This document shows, one piece after another, positions 26,844 through 35,525 of a DNA stretch of 64,000 nt. The notes beneath the pieces were generated by a model. It was not told where the DNA came from. It saw only the letters and a program-made list of their open reading frames with translations, and did no database searches. Source of the DNA: Kribbella rubisoli (lineage in GTDB: Bacteria > Actinomycetota > Actinomycetes > Propionibacteriales > Kribbellaceae). Numbering within the stretch: position 1 is the stretch's first letter; each line of letters begins with the position of its first letter. The stretch is from positions 992,001 through 1,056,000 of the forward strand of contig NZ_SHKR01000012.1 of the NCBI RefSeq assembly GCF_004217145.1, given 5' to 3'. Both the position numbers and the translations under genes were made by a program.

Positions 26844-28763
26844 CTAATAGTCGAAGTTGACCAGACTTACGTGTTCGCCATCCAGCCATTGCAGGACGGA
26901 CCTTCTCAGGCCCGGTCCGGTGCACACGTGGAATCGTCTGTGTCCCTCGGCTCCGGCGCCGACGACGTCCTCTCTTCGGATTCTTCTCGTGTGAATGTCA
27001 GCGCCGAGTCGAGCCAGCGACTGCAGATCGTTGTGCCCGCTCGCGTCGATCTCGCCGGTCACGAACAGAATGATCCCCGTCCCGCCGATTCGTTCGACGA
27101 CGTCGACAGCGAGCGGCAGATCATCGGATCGCAGGCTCCACAGGACCGAGAAGCGTTGTCCGGATTCGGCTTGCGCCATCAACGGTGTGATCCCGACGCC
27201 GCCGGCCACCACGACGAGGTCCTCACCCAGTGCCCCGAGATCCTCTTCTCCTTCGAATCCGAGGACGGGAACCTTCAGCTCTGCTCCAGGAACCCACCGC
27301 GTCAGCAAGCGTGTCACCGGCCCGTGCCGTCGTACCGTGATGTCGAACTCGACGCCGTCCAGCGAGTCGTCCGCATCTGCTGATCGCCGTACGGGCGCAC
27401 TCGAGATCGTGAACGACCGGATGTAGTCGTCGTTGAGCGACGCCGGGTCGTGATCGCGCATGTGCGACCACCCCTGATCGAGATGAGCCGAGAAGTCGAG
27501 CGTGACATGCTGCCCCGGCCGCCACGGAGCGAGACGCGAAAACTCCGCTTTCGCCTGCGGGGACGAAGGATCGGGAGACAACCGGAAGGTGTAGCGAGAC
27601 ACAGTCGGAGTGATCCGGGACGAGCGGATCAAGGTCGCGATCGCGATGCCCCCGGACCGTCCATCCACGCGCTCGATGAGATCGTCAGCTCCGCGAATCT
27701 CTCTCGCCAACCGGCGCACCGGCGGGTTGTACGGAGAGGGGTCCAGCAGACGCCCGCGGAACGGCAGCCCGTCGCTCACGAAGCGAGCCGCATCTACCGT
27801 GACCTTCACCGCGACCCGACTGTGCGGCAGCACGGCAGTCGCTTCGGCGCCGATCAGAATCTCGGCTCGCCCGGTGAGGTACAGAACGTCCCCGGTCTCG
27901 AAGTCGGGGAAGGTGATTCCGACCGCCGGATCGGTCTGCAGGTTTCCCAGCGTCTGGAACAGCCGGTTTCCCGAGTACTCCGGATAGACCAGGCTCACCC
28001 CCTCATCGGCGGAATTGCTGAAGACCCGCACGAACCCCGGCGTACCGCCGCGGTTGTTCGTGTCCATGCTCTCCGTGCCGTGCCGACTCGAGAGGAAGAA
28101 GATGTCCGACCTGCCGATGAGCTCCACGGCCTTATGAGTCAGGGGAAGCAAATCGCTGACCAGGCGAGGCGATGCCTCGTGGGGCCAGACGGCCTTCCTG
28201 TTCAGGTACTTCGGGCAGTTGCCGAGCGTCTCCTCGATGGCCACCGCCATCTGCACGTCCACCCGGGACGGATCCTCCGGATCGGTCTCGATCGTCTCCG
28301 CCTCGTCCGCCAGGACGACTCCGCGGAGCATCCGGCCCGCGAGCTTGACCCGCGTCCTCTCCTCCAGGTTCATCGCGAGGCCGGCAACCAGCTTTCCTCC
28401 GGCGTGCTCGACGACTCTCCCGTCCTCGGTGCTCGAGAACAGGGCCTCCAGCACGGGATCGAACCCCGCCCAGCCGGAACCATCTCCTTCACCTCGGGGT
28501 TCGAGGTGCGCGGGGGTGCTCAATCCCAGCACTCCGGCGGCAATGGGTCTGACGACTCCTGCCTTTCCGCCGAGCACCGTCGTCCAGATCCGGCCGATCC
28601 GATCGACGGTTCCCAGCGCGAGAAGCGGGCTTTGCGCCATCCAGAGTCCGTAGGCGTCGGGCAGGCCCGGGATCGTCGGATTGTCATGCGTGGGTACGCC
28701 GAGAAGGCGGTGCATCGCCGCCTCGCCGGGGTGCCAGTGACCTCGCGGGTGCTGTGTCTGCAT
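26844..28763 (-). CDS. Pyridoxamine-phosphate-oxidase-like / ferredoxin-reductase-like flavoprotein
   Basis: A 639-residue fusion. The N-terminal half (about 30-340) is an FMN-binding split-barrel related to pyridoxamine 5'-phosphate oxidase (FFLSSRHGTESMDTNNRGGT, LFQTLGNLQTDPAVGITFPD). The C-terminal half is an FNR module: PGQHVTLDF and IRSFTISSAP for flavin binding, then VVVAGGVGITPLMAQ for NAD(P)H. There is no C-terminal 2Fe-2S domain (ends LVNFDY). It probably passes electrons from NAD(P)H to the FMN domain; the acceptor is unknown. Divergent from a MerR regulator with a strong dyad between them. Confidence 0.85.
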   Translation of the reverse strand: MQTQHPRGHWHPGEAAMHRLLGVPTHDNPTIPGLPDAYGLWMAQSPLLALGTVDRIGRIWTTVLGGKAGVVRPIAAGVLGLSTPAHLEPRGEGDGSGWAGFDPVLEALFSSTEDGRVVEHAGGKLVAGLAMNLEERTRVKLAGRMLRGVVLADEAETIETDPEDPSRVDVQMAVAIEETLGNCPKYLNRKAVWPHEASPRLVSDLLPLTHKAVELIGRSDIFFLSSRHGTESMDTNNRGGTPGFVRVFSNSADEGVSLVYPEYSGNRLFQTLGNLQTDPAVGITFPDFETGDVLYLTGRAEILIGAEATAVLPHSRVAVKVTVDAARFVSDGLPFRGRLLDPSPYNPPVRRLAREIRGADDLIERVDGRSGGIAIATLIRSSRITPTVSRYTFRLSPDPSSPQAKAEFSRLAPWRPGQHVTLDFSAHLDQGWSHMRDHDPASLNDDYIRSFTISSAPVRRSADADDSLDGVEFDITVRRHGPVTRLLTRWVPGAELKVPVLGFEGEEDLGALGEDLVVVAGGVGITPLMAQAESGQRFSVLWSLRSDDLPLAVDVVERIGGTGIILFVTGEIDASGHNDLQSLARLGADIHTRRIRREDVVGAGAEGHRRFHVCTGPGLRRSVLQWLDGEHVSLVNFDY

Positions 28764-28813
28764 GAGCTGTCCTTCTGGGGATCATTCCGGCTGTTTGATG
28801 ATGCGTGCCGCGC

Positions 28814-28845
28814 TCTAACCAGCTATATTAGCATCACTGGTTAGA
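28814..28845. promoter_or_regulatory. MerR-type operator dyad
   Basis: TCTAACCAG (28814-28822) and CTGGTTAGA (28837-28845) are perfect 9-base inverted arms with a 14-base AT-rich spacer containing TATATT. It lies between the divergent flavoprotein (start 28763) and MerR gene (start 28856), as expected for a MerR site set between promoter elements. Confidence 0.75.
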
Positions 28846-28855
28846 ATGGAGTCCG

Positions 28856-29218
28856 ATGAGAATCAAAGAGCTTTCCGATCGCGTCGGGGTCTCCACGCGA
28901 CTCCTTCGGTACTACGAGGAGCAGGGTCTGCTGTCTCCGCGGCGCGAGGAGAACGGGTATCGCGTCTACGACGAGGCGATGGTCTCCCAGGTCGAGCAGA
29001 TTCGAGGGCTCCTCGGGGCCGGCCTGACGACCGAGATCATCCGGGCGGTGCTGCCGTGCCTGGCCGAGGCCGCGTGCTCGAAGTACGACGCTCCGGATTT
29101 CGTCCGCAGGATCGCCGCCGAACGGGATCGCCTCCAGGAGCGCGTCACCCTGTTGTCGCAGAATCTGTGGGCCCTCGACAACTATCTGAACGCCGTCGCC
29201 GTGTCACGCGTCGCCTGA
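28856..29218 (+). CDS. MerR-family transcriptional regulator
   Basis: A 120-residue regulator: winged helix MRIKELSDRVGVSTRLLRYY, EEQGLLSPRREENGYRVYDE, then a dimerisation coiled coil. Two Cys (LPCLAEAACSKY, positions 68 and 74) could sense a metal or redox signal, though this Cys pair is not a known MerR metal site. It likely regulates itself, the flavoprotein and perhaps the MFS gene through the dyad at 28814-28845. Confidence 0.9.
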   Translation: MRIKELSDRVGVSTRLLRYYEEQGLLSPRREENGYRVYDEAMVSQVEQIRGLLGAGLTTEIIRAVLPCLAEAACSKYDAPDFVRRIAAERDRLQERVTLLSQNLWALDNYLNAVAVSRVA

Positions 29219-29288
29219 TCGAGCTGTCTTCGGGCTGCACCCCGGGCCGACGCGCGGTACCCGGGATGCAGCCGTCTCGTGTCTGACC

Positions 29289-30173
29289 TCAGCTGATCTT
29301 GCGCTCGAGGAAGTCGTGGATGAGCGGGAACACCTCGTCGGCACGGTCCTCGAGCAGGAAGTGCCCGCTGTCGAACACGTGGAACTCGATGTCCGTCAGG
29401 TCGCGCTTGTACGGGTGGGCGCCGGCTTCGGGGAAGATGACGTCGTTCGAGCCCCAGACGATGAGCGTCGGCGGCTGCTTCGCGCGCAGCCATTCCTGCA
29501 CCGCCGGGTAGAGACCCGGGTTGGTGCCGTAGTCGAGGAAGTAGTCGAGCTGGATCTCGTCGTTGCCGGGACGGTCCATCAGCGCCTGGTCGGTGATCCA
29601 GTTGTCCGGCGAGATGCGCGAGAGGTTCGCCATGCCGTCGGTGTACTGGAACCTCGTCGTCTCGGCGACGAGCAGACCCCGCAGGGCTTCGCGGTTCTCG
29701 TCGGTCTGGTCGGCCCAGTAGCGCTTGATCGGCGCCCAGAACTCGTTGTCCAGTCCCTCGTCGTACGCGTTCCCGTTCTGCACGATCAGCGCAGTGACAG
29801 CGTCGGGGTGTGCGAGCGCGAGGCGCCAGGCGGTCGGCGCGCCGTAGTCGAACACGTTGACTGCGTAGCGGGTGATGCCCAGACGGTCGAGGAGCTTCTG
29901 TACGTGGGCGGCCGCGTTGTCGAAGGTGTACGCGAACTCGGTGTGATCCGGGGCCGAGCTCTGGCCGTAGCCGGGCAGATCCGGCGCGATCACGCGGAAG
30001 CGATCGGCGAGGTGCGGGATGAGGTTGCGGAACATGTGCGACGAGGTGGGGAAGCCGTGCAGCAGTAGCACGACAGGCGCGTCCTGCGGGCCGGCCTCGC
30101 GGTAGAAGATCTCGAAGCCGTCGAAGTCCTCGACCTTGTACTCGACGACAGGAACGAGCGATGACGTTGTCAC
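29289..30173 (-). CDS. Alpha/beta hydrolase (epoxide hydrolase/haloalkane dehalogenase type)
   Basis: A 294-residue hydrolase. The oxyanion HGFPTSSHMFRNL starts at residue 39. The nucleophile elbow is VNVFDYGAPTA with Asp109, not Ser, which places it with epoxide hydrolases and dehalogenases. VWGSND and DSGHFLLED supply the acid and His of the triad. No signal peptide. It is divergent from a CGNR-type regulator, which may control it. The substrate is unknown. Confidence 0.87.
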   Translation of the reverse strand: MTTSSLVPVVEYKVEDFDGFEIFYREAGPQDAPVVLLLHGFPTSSHMFRNLIPHLADRFRVIAPDLPGYGQSSAPDHTEFAYTFDNAAAHVQKLLDRLGITRYAVNVFDYGAPTAWRLALAHPDAVTALIVQNGNAYDEGLDNEFWAPIKRYWADQTDENREALRGLLVAETTRFQYTDGMANLSRISPDNWITDQALMDRPGNDEIQLDYFLDYGTNPGLYPAVQEWLRAKQPPTLIVWGSNDVIFPEAGAHPYKRDLTDIEFHVFDSGHFLLEDRADEVFPLIHDFLERKIS

Positions 30174-30251
30174 GGTGATTCTCCTGGTGGCAGGGGTGAT
30201 GGACGTGGGTCCACAGCATTCTTACCGTCTAAATGCTTGTGAACGGTTGGA

Positions 30252-30281
30252 ACCATAGGCAGACCGTGTCTAACCTGTCAA
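30252..30281 (-). promoter_or_regulatory. Promoter of the alpha/beta hydrolase gene
   Basis: On the minus strand TTGACA (30281-30276) and TATGGT (30257-30252) are separated by 18 bases, about 80 bases before the hydrolase ATG. The match is good for a sigma70-type promoter. Confidence 0.55.
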
Positions 30282-30307
30282 CTTCAGTTTGGTGGTAGGA
30301 TTCAGGC

Positions 30308-30844
30308 GTGCTGGAACGACTGCTGGTCGGAGAGACGATCTCGCTCGACCTCGTGAACACCGAATGGATCGACCACGGCGACAAGGTCGACTTCCTCGCC
30401 GCCGATGGTGCGCCCGAGCTCTGGTTTCGCGAGTACGGATTCGACCCGGCCGAGGAGGACGCCGACGCTCTCCGGACTTCGAGAACCGCGATCCGATCGC
30501 TCCTGGAGGCTGCCGGCCCCGAAGCGGATGCCCGCATGAACGATGTTCTGTCGCATGGGTACGAGAGCATCAGAGTGGCGGGCGGGCGACCCGCGACGAC
30601 GCCCACCGTGGACTCGGGGTGGGGCGCGGCCTGGCGCGCGGCTCGGGCATTCACCGAACTTGTCGCGACGCATCCGGACCGGATCCGACAGTGCGCCCAT
30701 CCGGACTGTGTCCTGTACTTCTACGACACCTCGCGAAATGGCAGCAGACGCTGGCACTCGATGGAGACGTGTGGCGCCCGGACCAAGTCCGCGCGTCACT
30801 ACCGTCGGCACGTGACCGACGAGAAAGCGAAGCAGCGCCGCTAG
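30308..30844 (+). CDS. ABATE/CGNR zinc-finger regulator
   Basis: A 178-residue protein with an N-terminal ABATE domain (ETISLDLVNTEW) and a C-terminal CGNR-type zinc finger: Cys129 and Cys134 (CAHPDC), then FYDTSRNGSRRWHSMETCGA with Cys155 and a basic tail. The signature Asn is Ala here (CGAR). The family is thought to be DNA-binding. GTG 30308 is the first start after the promoter region. Confidence 0.85.
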   Translation: MLERLLVGETISLDLVNTEWIDHGDKVDFLAADGAPELWFREYGFDPAEEDADALRTSRTAIRSLLEAAGPEADARMNDVLSHGYESIRVAGGRPATTPTVDSGWGAAWRAARAFTELVATHPDRIRQCAHPDCVLYFYDTSRNGSRRWHSMETCGARTKSARHYRRHVTDEKAKQRR

Positions 30845-30857
30845 TGGCCGGCGCTCG

Positions 30858-31091
30858 CCCAGCGCGCAGGCCACCCGGATCGATGAGCTTGAACGTGCCG
30901 TCCGCTGCCTGAAGCACGTTGAGGTCGTGTACGTCGCCGTGTACGAGCACTGCGTGTCGATCATCGTGGGCGCGGCGACGACGGCCCAGGCACGCGAGAG
31001 CGTCCTCGACTGCCGCTTCCGACCATGCGCGATCCGTCTCGTCCCACAGTCGCGGCAGCAGATCGGCGTACTTGCGTGCCTTGTCGGCAAC
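30858..31091 (-). pseudogene. Fragment of an aminoglycoside phosphotransferase-like kinase
   Basis: Minus-strand reading ADKARKYADLLPRLWDETDR continues to VLVHGDVHDLNVLQAADGTF and LIDPGGLRA. HGDxHxxN and IDPG are the catalytic and metal-binding motifs of APH-type kinases such as streptomycin 6-kinase. About 80 codons remain; the N-lobe and the C-terminal end are gone and a stop lies at 31092-31094. It overlaps the 3' end of the CGNR gene. Confidence 0.7.
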
Positions 31092-31221
31092 TCAAGGCTG
31101 GGGCCCCTTGCTCGACGAGGACTTCACGCGGGCGGCCGAGATTGTGAAGAAGGACCCGGAGAGGCTGGCCGCGCGTCTACCGTGCGGTCGCGTTCTAGTG
31201 CGAGAACGACGGTGAGGTGTT

Positions 31222-31450
31222 ATGGGCGAATCTCGTGCCGGCCTCGTTGCTCACGTTGCCGTCGACAAGAGTGAGGTCCTGCGCGTGGTCGAGGGACTGC
31301 CGATGGGAGTTCCCCCGGAGTCCGGCAACTATCTCGACCTGCGCGTCCGCGGACCGAACGAGCCACCCTCAAACCGATCGCCATCACACAGCCGGATGGC
31401 CCCAGCTTCACATACGCCGGCGGTGTCATCGAGTGGCAAGGCCGGCGGGT
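31222..31450 (+). pseudogene. Fragment of a copper amine oxidase gene
   Basis: Two short pieces in different frames: VAVDKSEVLRVVEG then MGVPPESGNYLD, and after a shift near 31360, LKPIAITQPDGPSFTYAGGV followed by IEWQG. KPIxITQPxGPSF and the (P)ExGNY motif are typical of the region before the catalytic domain in bacterial copper amine oxidases. The rest of the ~640-residue enzyme is absent. Confidence 0.6.
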
Positions 31451-31451
31451 G

Positions 31452-31620
31452 CGAGCGCCGTACATCTGGAGAACGTGGAGGCGATCGGTGGCGGTTCGCT
31501 CGCGTACGACGAGGAGTTCGGAACCGTCCTGCCCCACATCCACGTATCGGTTGGCCTCTAGGCCCCACTCAGCGACGGCTCACATCGGCCTTCTCGCGCC
31601 CGCGTCCACCGACCTGTACA
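31452..31620 (+). pseudogene. Fragment of a PPC/DUF296 DNA-binding-like protein
   Basis: The reading LENVEAIGGGSLAYDEEFGT followed by VLPHIHVSVGL and, in a shifted frame, RPHSATAH resembles the PPC/DUF296 domain (conserved HIHVSVG and PHSATAHTSHLL). A frameshift falls at about 31558 and the remainder is missing. It abuts the amine oxidase fragment. Confidence 0.5.
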
Positions 31621-31659
31621 ACGTTCCGTTGCTCGCGTTCGATTAGGTCCTGGATTCTC

Positions 31660-31905
31660 TCTGCCGGCGCACAGTGGACGACGACGGGCCAGGGCGGCCG
31701 TCCTGAAGGTTTCGCCGCGGTGCCAGGAACCAAGTTCCGCTTCGTCGGTAAGCCAACCATCGGCTGGGGCCTCGACTGCGAGGTGGGCTTCACCGGCATC
31801 GGCGGATTCGTGATGTCCAAACTGCTGGCAAGGGTGCGTCGCACGATGATGACCGACGGAATCCCGTCCGTGCTGGCCGCGTACCACGCAAGCCGCATCG
31901 CCTGA
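31660..31905 (+). pseudogene. SRPBCC (START/polyketide-cyclase-like) remnant with internal deletion
   Basis: The frame reads VPGTKFRFVGKPTIGWGLDC then GFTGIGGFVMSKLLARVRRT and a stop after SVLAAYHASRIA. The first block resembles the strand region of SRPBCC proteins and the second their final helix; the middle is absent. No start codon with a ribosome site precedes it. Confidence 0.45.
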
Positions 31906-32073
31906 TGTCGAACGATCGCTGAGAGCATTACTGTCGGAAACCCTCGCTCCGCGGTGCTGCGGGACTGCCGTCGGGCATTGCGGCCGGATCTCGTCATGCT
32001 GCACGAGACGGTTGTCGATGGCAACGGTGATCAGGTCCGAGAAGTGTTCGGCAACGCGAGCCAGTTGGCCGAG

Positions 32074-32092
32074 ATTGCCGGCATCCGGCAAT
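32074..32092. promoter_or_regulatory. Island operator, site 1 (perfect)
   Basis: ATTGCCGGCATCCGGCAAT is a perfect palindrome with 8-base arms and 3-base centre, about 220 bases before the SPFH gene at 32312. The rest of the 31906-32311 gap shows no gene I can support. It is the best of six copies of the same dyad between 32 and 52 kb. Confidence 0.7.
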
Positions 32093-32311
32093 GTGCCGTT
32101 CGGACATTCGCCGACAAGAGTCATACCGTCTTGGGGACTTCGACGCCATGGTTGGTTGTGTGCAGAGCCGCTGCACGCCGCGGGAATCCCGCACCTGAGC
32201 GATCGTCCGCCGAGGAGGTTCGATGCGTCAACAGGGGCAGCATACGCAAGCTCGTTGTGTCCACAGGCCGTTGGTGACGGCAACTGTGGAGCCCTTTCCA
32301 ACGGAGCAGAA

Positions 32312-33175
32312 ATGATCATTCTTGACGTGCTGCTCGTGGCACTCGCCGTCGGTATCGTCGGGGTGGCGGCATGCGTACGTGTGGTCAGGCAGTTCGAGCG
32401 AGGAGTGGTGTATCGGTTCGGTCGGGTACTGCCGCACATCCGTCAGCCCGGCCTGGTGCTTCTGGTGCCGATCGCCGATCGGCTGCAGAAGGTGAACATG
32501 CAGATCATCACGATGCCGGTCCCCGCTCAGGACGGCATTACTCGTGACAACGTGACGGTCCGCGTCGATGCTGTCGTGTACTTCAGCGTGGTCGATCCGG
32601 TTCGGGCGGGCGTCGAGGTCCAGGACTACATGTCGGCCGTCGGTCAGGTTGCGCAGACGTCTCTGCGGTCGATCATCGGGAAGAGCGAACTCGACGATTT
32701 GTTATCGAACCGGGAGCGCCTCAACCAGGGGATGGAGTTGATGATCGACAGCCCTGCGCTGGACTGGGGCGTCCACATCGAACGGGTTGAGATCAAGGAT
32801 GTGGCGTTGCCGGAGACGATGAAGCGATCGATGTCGCGCCAGGCCGAGGCCGAGCGGGAGCGGCGCGCTCGCGTGATCATTGCGGACGGCGAGCTTCAGG
32901 CATCGGAGAAGCTCGCTCAGGCAGCCGAAGTGATGGCAGAGCATCCGGCTGCGCTGCAGTTGAGGCTGCTACAGACGGTCGTCGAGGTCGCCGCGGAGAA
33001 GAACTCGACGCTGGTCCTCCCATTCCCCGTCGAGTTGCTCCGTTTTCTGGAACGATCAACTCCTCCTGAGAAAGCGAAGACGAGTGGCTCGCCCGTTTCG
33101 GAGTCGACCGACGGGGTCACCGAGAACGGTGCAGCGGCCCTGGCGATCAGCGCACAAGGGCGCCACCACGGCTAG
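32312..33175 (+). CDS. SPFH/band-7 (slipin-like) membrane protein
   Basis: A 287-residue protein: one N-terminal membrane helix (2-24), then the band-7 domain (FERGVVYRFGRVLPHIRQPG, DNVTVRVDAVVYF) and a coiled-coil region rich in Glu, Arg and Ala (RQAEAERERRARVIIADGEL). Slipins oligomerise on the membrane and organise microdomains. ATG 32312 follows GGAGC. The upstream dyad suggests control by the island's regulator. Confidence 0.9.
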   Translation: MIILDVLLVALAVGIVGVAACVRVVRQFERGVVYRFGRVLPHIRQPGLVLLVPIADRLQKVNMQIITMPVPAQDGITRDNVTVRVDAVVYFSVVDPVRAGVEVQDYMSAVGQVAQTSLRSIIGKSELDDLLSNRERLNQGMELMIDSPALDWGVHIERVEIKDVALPETMKRSMSRQAEAERERRARVIIADGELQASEKLAQAAEVMAEHPAALQLRLLQTVVEVAAEKNSTLVLPFPVELLRFLERSTPPEKAKTSGSPVSESTDGVTENGAAALAISAQGRHHG

Positions 33176-33187
33176 GTTCCAAGGACT

Positions 33188-33243
33188 GCCGGGCCGGCAC
33201 AACCGCAGTGGGGCGGACTACCCACAGGTTGTGCCGGCCCGGC
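33188..33243 (+). terminator. Long hairpin terminator after the SPFH gene
   Basis: GCCGGGCCGGCACAAC (33188-33203) pairs perfectly over 16 bases with 33228-33243, leaving a 24-base loop, 13 bases after the SPFH stop. Confidence 0.75.
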
Positions 33244-33554
33244 GCCGACACCCCGTGTCTGATCTCGTGCACCAGCCTCTCCTGGCTTTGCAGAGGGCGA
33301 GCTCGTCAGCGAAATGCTCGCGCATCGTCGAAGATGTCGCGCATATCTCGACTGGGGCGTCGTCATCCGTGCGGAGATGTAGCCTGGCTCGCGTCGTGTG
33401 CCCGAGCGGCCGGCGACCGGAGCCAATTCGTCCTCGGCGGCCCGGCACCGGCCTTTCAAACGGCTGACCCGAGACACGGCACAGGCGTGGGGCGTAGCGT
33501 TCCATCGGCCCTCCCAGCGCGTGGGTGCGTTCCCCCTCCAAAGACCCACGCGGG
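33244..33554. other. Gap between two terminator hairpins
   Basis: A 310-base spacer between convergent genes. A short minus-strand reading MREHFADELALCKARRGW ends without a recognisable domain. Nothing else is supported. Confidence 0.4.
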
Positions 33555-33590
33555 ACGGGTGCCCTGATCCCAGCTGACCAGGGCACCCGT
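33555..33590 (-). terminator. Hairpin terminator after the MreB-like operon
   Basis: ACGGGTGCCCTG (33555-33566) and CAGGGCACCCGT (33579-33590) form a perfect 12-bp stem with a 12-base loop, 15 bases beyond the minus-strand stop at 33606. Confidence 0.75.
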
Positions 33591-33605
33591 TCAGCTGCGC
33601 GCTCG

Positions 33606-34403
33606 TCACGATAAGGGAAGACCCGGGTGACGGCGGACTGCATCGGCGACGGCACTCGCTCCGCGCAGGGCGACCGTGTACGCCGCAGGTGCAGGTTGTG
33701 CGATGCACGACAGCTGCTTGGAAAGCTGGTACGTAATGGCGGGACGCGCGGCGCCACCACCAACCACTAGTGGTCCCCGGTCGAGCGCGTCCACGACCAG
33801 AGGGCCGCAGTCCTGACGGAGCAGTCCGGTCACCATTCCACGAACGTGTTCAACGAGACTGTCGACGGTACCCGACTGCCCGAGGTCTGCTGTGCCGTAG
33901 GAGACGCGGCGCGCGTCGATCACGGATCCGTTCGCCAGCAGGGCGATCTCGGACAGGCGCGCGCCAAGATCGATGACGAGCAGCGGTCTGATCAGGTCGA
34001 TCTTGGCTCCGATCGCAGCTGCCTTGACGCCGTCGATGGTGATGACAGCGCACGGCTGGAGGAACTCGACCGCCGCACGGAGGTCGATTCGATCGGACTC
34101 TCGGTAGAGGACCGGAGTGGTTGCGACGACGTACTCGAGCTGCGGAAATCGACCGAACCTCCCGATCAGAAGTTGCTGGAGCATCCGGGATGCGCCCGCC
34201 ACGTCAGTGATCTTGCCTCGTGTCACAGGACCACTGACGCCAGCGTGCGATTGCGTCGTCGTGGGTGCATCAACGATCAGGCCGCGGTCAGGAACCCACG
34301 CGCGCGTGCGCATGCTCCCTACATCGAGAGCCAGTGCTGTGCTGAGTCGGCTCCACGGCCGGCTGCCTGCACGGACGCCTTCGGCTCTGCGGAGTCCTCT
34401 CAT
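33606..34403 (-). CDS. MreB-like actin-fold ATPase
   Basis: A 265-residue protein of the MreB/Hsp70 actin superfamily, shorter than true MreB (about 340). The first phosphate loop is LALDVGSMRTRAWV, the second LLVIDLGARLSEIALL, and the adenosine motif VVGGGAARPAI. VSGPVTRGKITDV and VTIDGVKAAAIGA match the MreB pattern (RP-x(n)-G and EPxAAAxGAG regions) only loosely. Start ATG 34403 overlaps the upstream zinc-finger gene stop (ATGA), so it is translated with DksA-type proteins, an unusual partnership. Confidence 0.75.
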   Translation of the reverse strand: MRGLRRAEGVRAGSRPWSRLSTALALDVGSMRTRAWVPDRGLIVDAPTTTQSHAGVSGPVTRGKITDVAGASRMLQQLLIGRFGRFPQLEYVVATTPVLYRESDRIDLRAAVEFLQPCAVITIDGVKAAAIGAKIDLIRPLLVIDLGARLSEIALLANGSVIDARRVSYGTADLGQSGTVDSLVEHVRGMVTGLLRQDCGPLVVDALDRGPLVVGGGAARPAITYQLSKQLSCIAQPAPAAYTVALRGASAVADAVRRHPGLPLS

Positions 34404-34771
34404 CGCTGCATCTCGAGGATCAGCTGACACCGTGCGCAGTAACGCGCCTGGGGATGCGCAAAGAGGCGCTGGAGGCTGATGGCACCGCCACACCGACCGC
34501 ATCTGCCATAGCGCTTTACGTCCATTCGGGCCAGCGCAGCTTCGGTTTCCGCCAGCGCGGTCCGCCCGGCGACTTCGAGTTTGTCACGAACCTCGTTGTG
34601 CGCCGCGATGTCCGAAGCGGAGGTCGTTTTGACGACAGCGGAGGTGATCCGGGCGATGTCTGCGAGTTGCTGGAGGCGAAACTGCCGATCCTCGTGCAGT
34701 TTCGCCCGAAGAACCGCGAGGTCCGAGGGACCTGGTCGGCAATTGTCGACTGGAGAGAGCTGATGGGACAC
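34400..34771 (-). CDS. DksA/TraR-type zinc-finger protein 2
   Basis: A 123-residue protein. A helical N-terminal region (LRAKLHEDRQFRLQQLADIA) precedes a C4 zinc finger: CGRCGGAISLQRLFAHPQAR then YCARC. DksA/TraR proteins bind in the RNA polymerase secondary channel, but this short actinobacterial type lacks the acidic DxxDxA coiled-coil tip. I chose GTG 34771 because GGAG lies six bases upstream; longer frames run through the neighbouring gene. Confidence 0.75.
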   Translation of the reverse strand: MSHQLSPVDNCRPGPSDLAVLRAKLHEDRQFRLQQLADIARITSAVVKTTSASDIAAHNEVRDKLEVAGRTALAETEAALARMDVKRYGRCGRCGGAISLQRLFAHPQARYCARCQLILEMQR

Positions 34772-34830
34772 GAGGAACTCCTCGATGAGAGGCGACGCCG
34801 AACTGCCTGGATGGTGCAGATCGGCTGGGC

Positions 34831-35145
34831 TCAACCGACGCGTTGCTGGCACGCGACGCAGAAACGCACGTACGGCAGGATTTCCAGACGTTCGCCCGGG
34901 ATGGCGGTTCGGCAACTGACGCACATCCCGTAGGAGCCGCTGTCCAGCCGCTCTTCGGCAGCCTCGATCTCGCCGAGCACTCGCTTGATCGCGGCGGTCT
35001 GAGCGTCCTGCAGATCCTTGTCTGCATGCGGCGCGGACTCGTCGATCGCCCTGAGCTGGGAGAGGCGGGAGCCGCGCTCATGTTGGAGCCGCCGCCGTGC
35101 TTCGTGTTTGGTGAGGCGCGTGGCATGGCTCGCGTTGGTGGTCAT
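34831..35145 (-). CDS. DksA/TraR-type zinc-finger protein 1
   Basis: A 104-residue protein with a charged helical N-terminus (TKHEARRRLQHERGSRLSQL), LDSGSYGMCVSC and a C4 finger CVSCRTAIPGERLEILPYVR then FCVAC. It is the first gene of a three-gene unit with a second finger protein and the MreB-like ATPase. ATG 35145 is preceded by AAGGA. Confidence 0.82.
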   Translation of the reverse strand: MTTNASHATRLTKHEARRRLQHERGSRLSQLRAIDESAPHADKDLQDAQTAAIKRVLGEIEAAEERLDSGSYGMCVSCRTAIPGERLEILPYVRFCVACQQRVG

Positions 35146-35525
35146 CTGAATCGGGTCCTTTCAAGGGGACGGCAACGAGACCGCGGCGTACGCTGTTCAT
35201 CCAGTGCGAACGCCGGCGGCCTGGGCGCCCGGCTTGAGAATTGATCTGTTGTGCCACAACCATCCGCGATGCCGCGGTGGCGGACAATCGGGCCTGACAC
35301 CCATTTGCTGTGCGTGACGACCCGCATGCTGCCATCGCCACGTGGGTGGCCGCCCTGATCGACTCGTCGCGGCGACACAGGCAGGCTCGATCGTGTGCAA
35401 CCCTTGAGGATTGATCGCGCACTTCTTGCGCTGGTGAAGATGACGGCCCAGATCGGGTGTGCGCGGCGGTGGGCTGCTCCTGGAGAAGCCGGGGGTCAGC
35501 GTCGGTGAAGGAAGGAGTGCGTTCG
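35146..35525. other. Divergent intergenic region before the NarL-type two-component system
   Basis: About 380 bases. A minus-strand reading with VVTHSKWVSGPIVRH is open but has no recognisable family. The plus strand ends with GAAGGAAGGAG, the kinase ribosome site. No copy of the island dyad is visible here. Confidence 0.4.
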
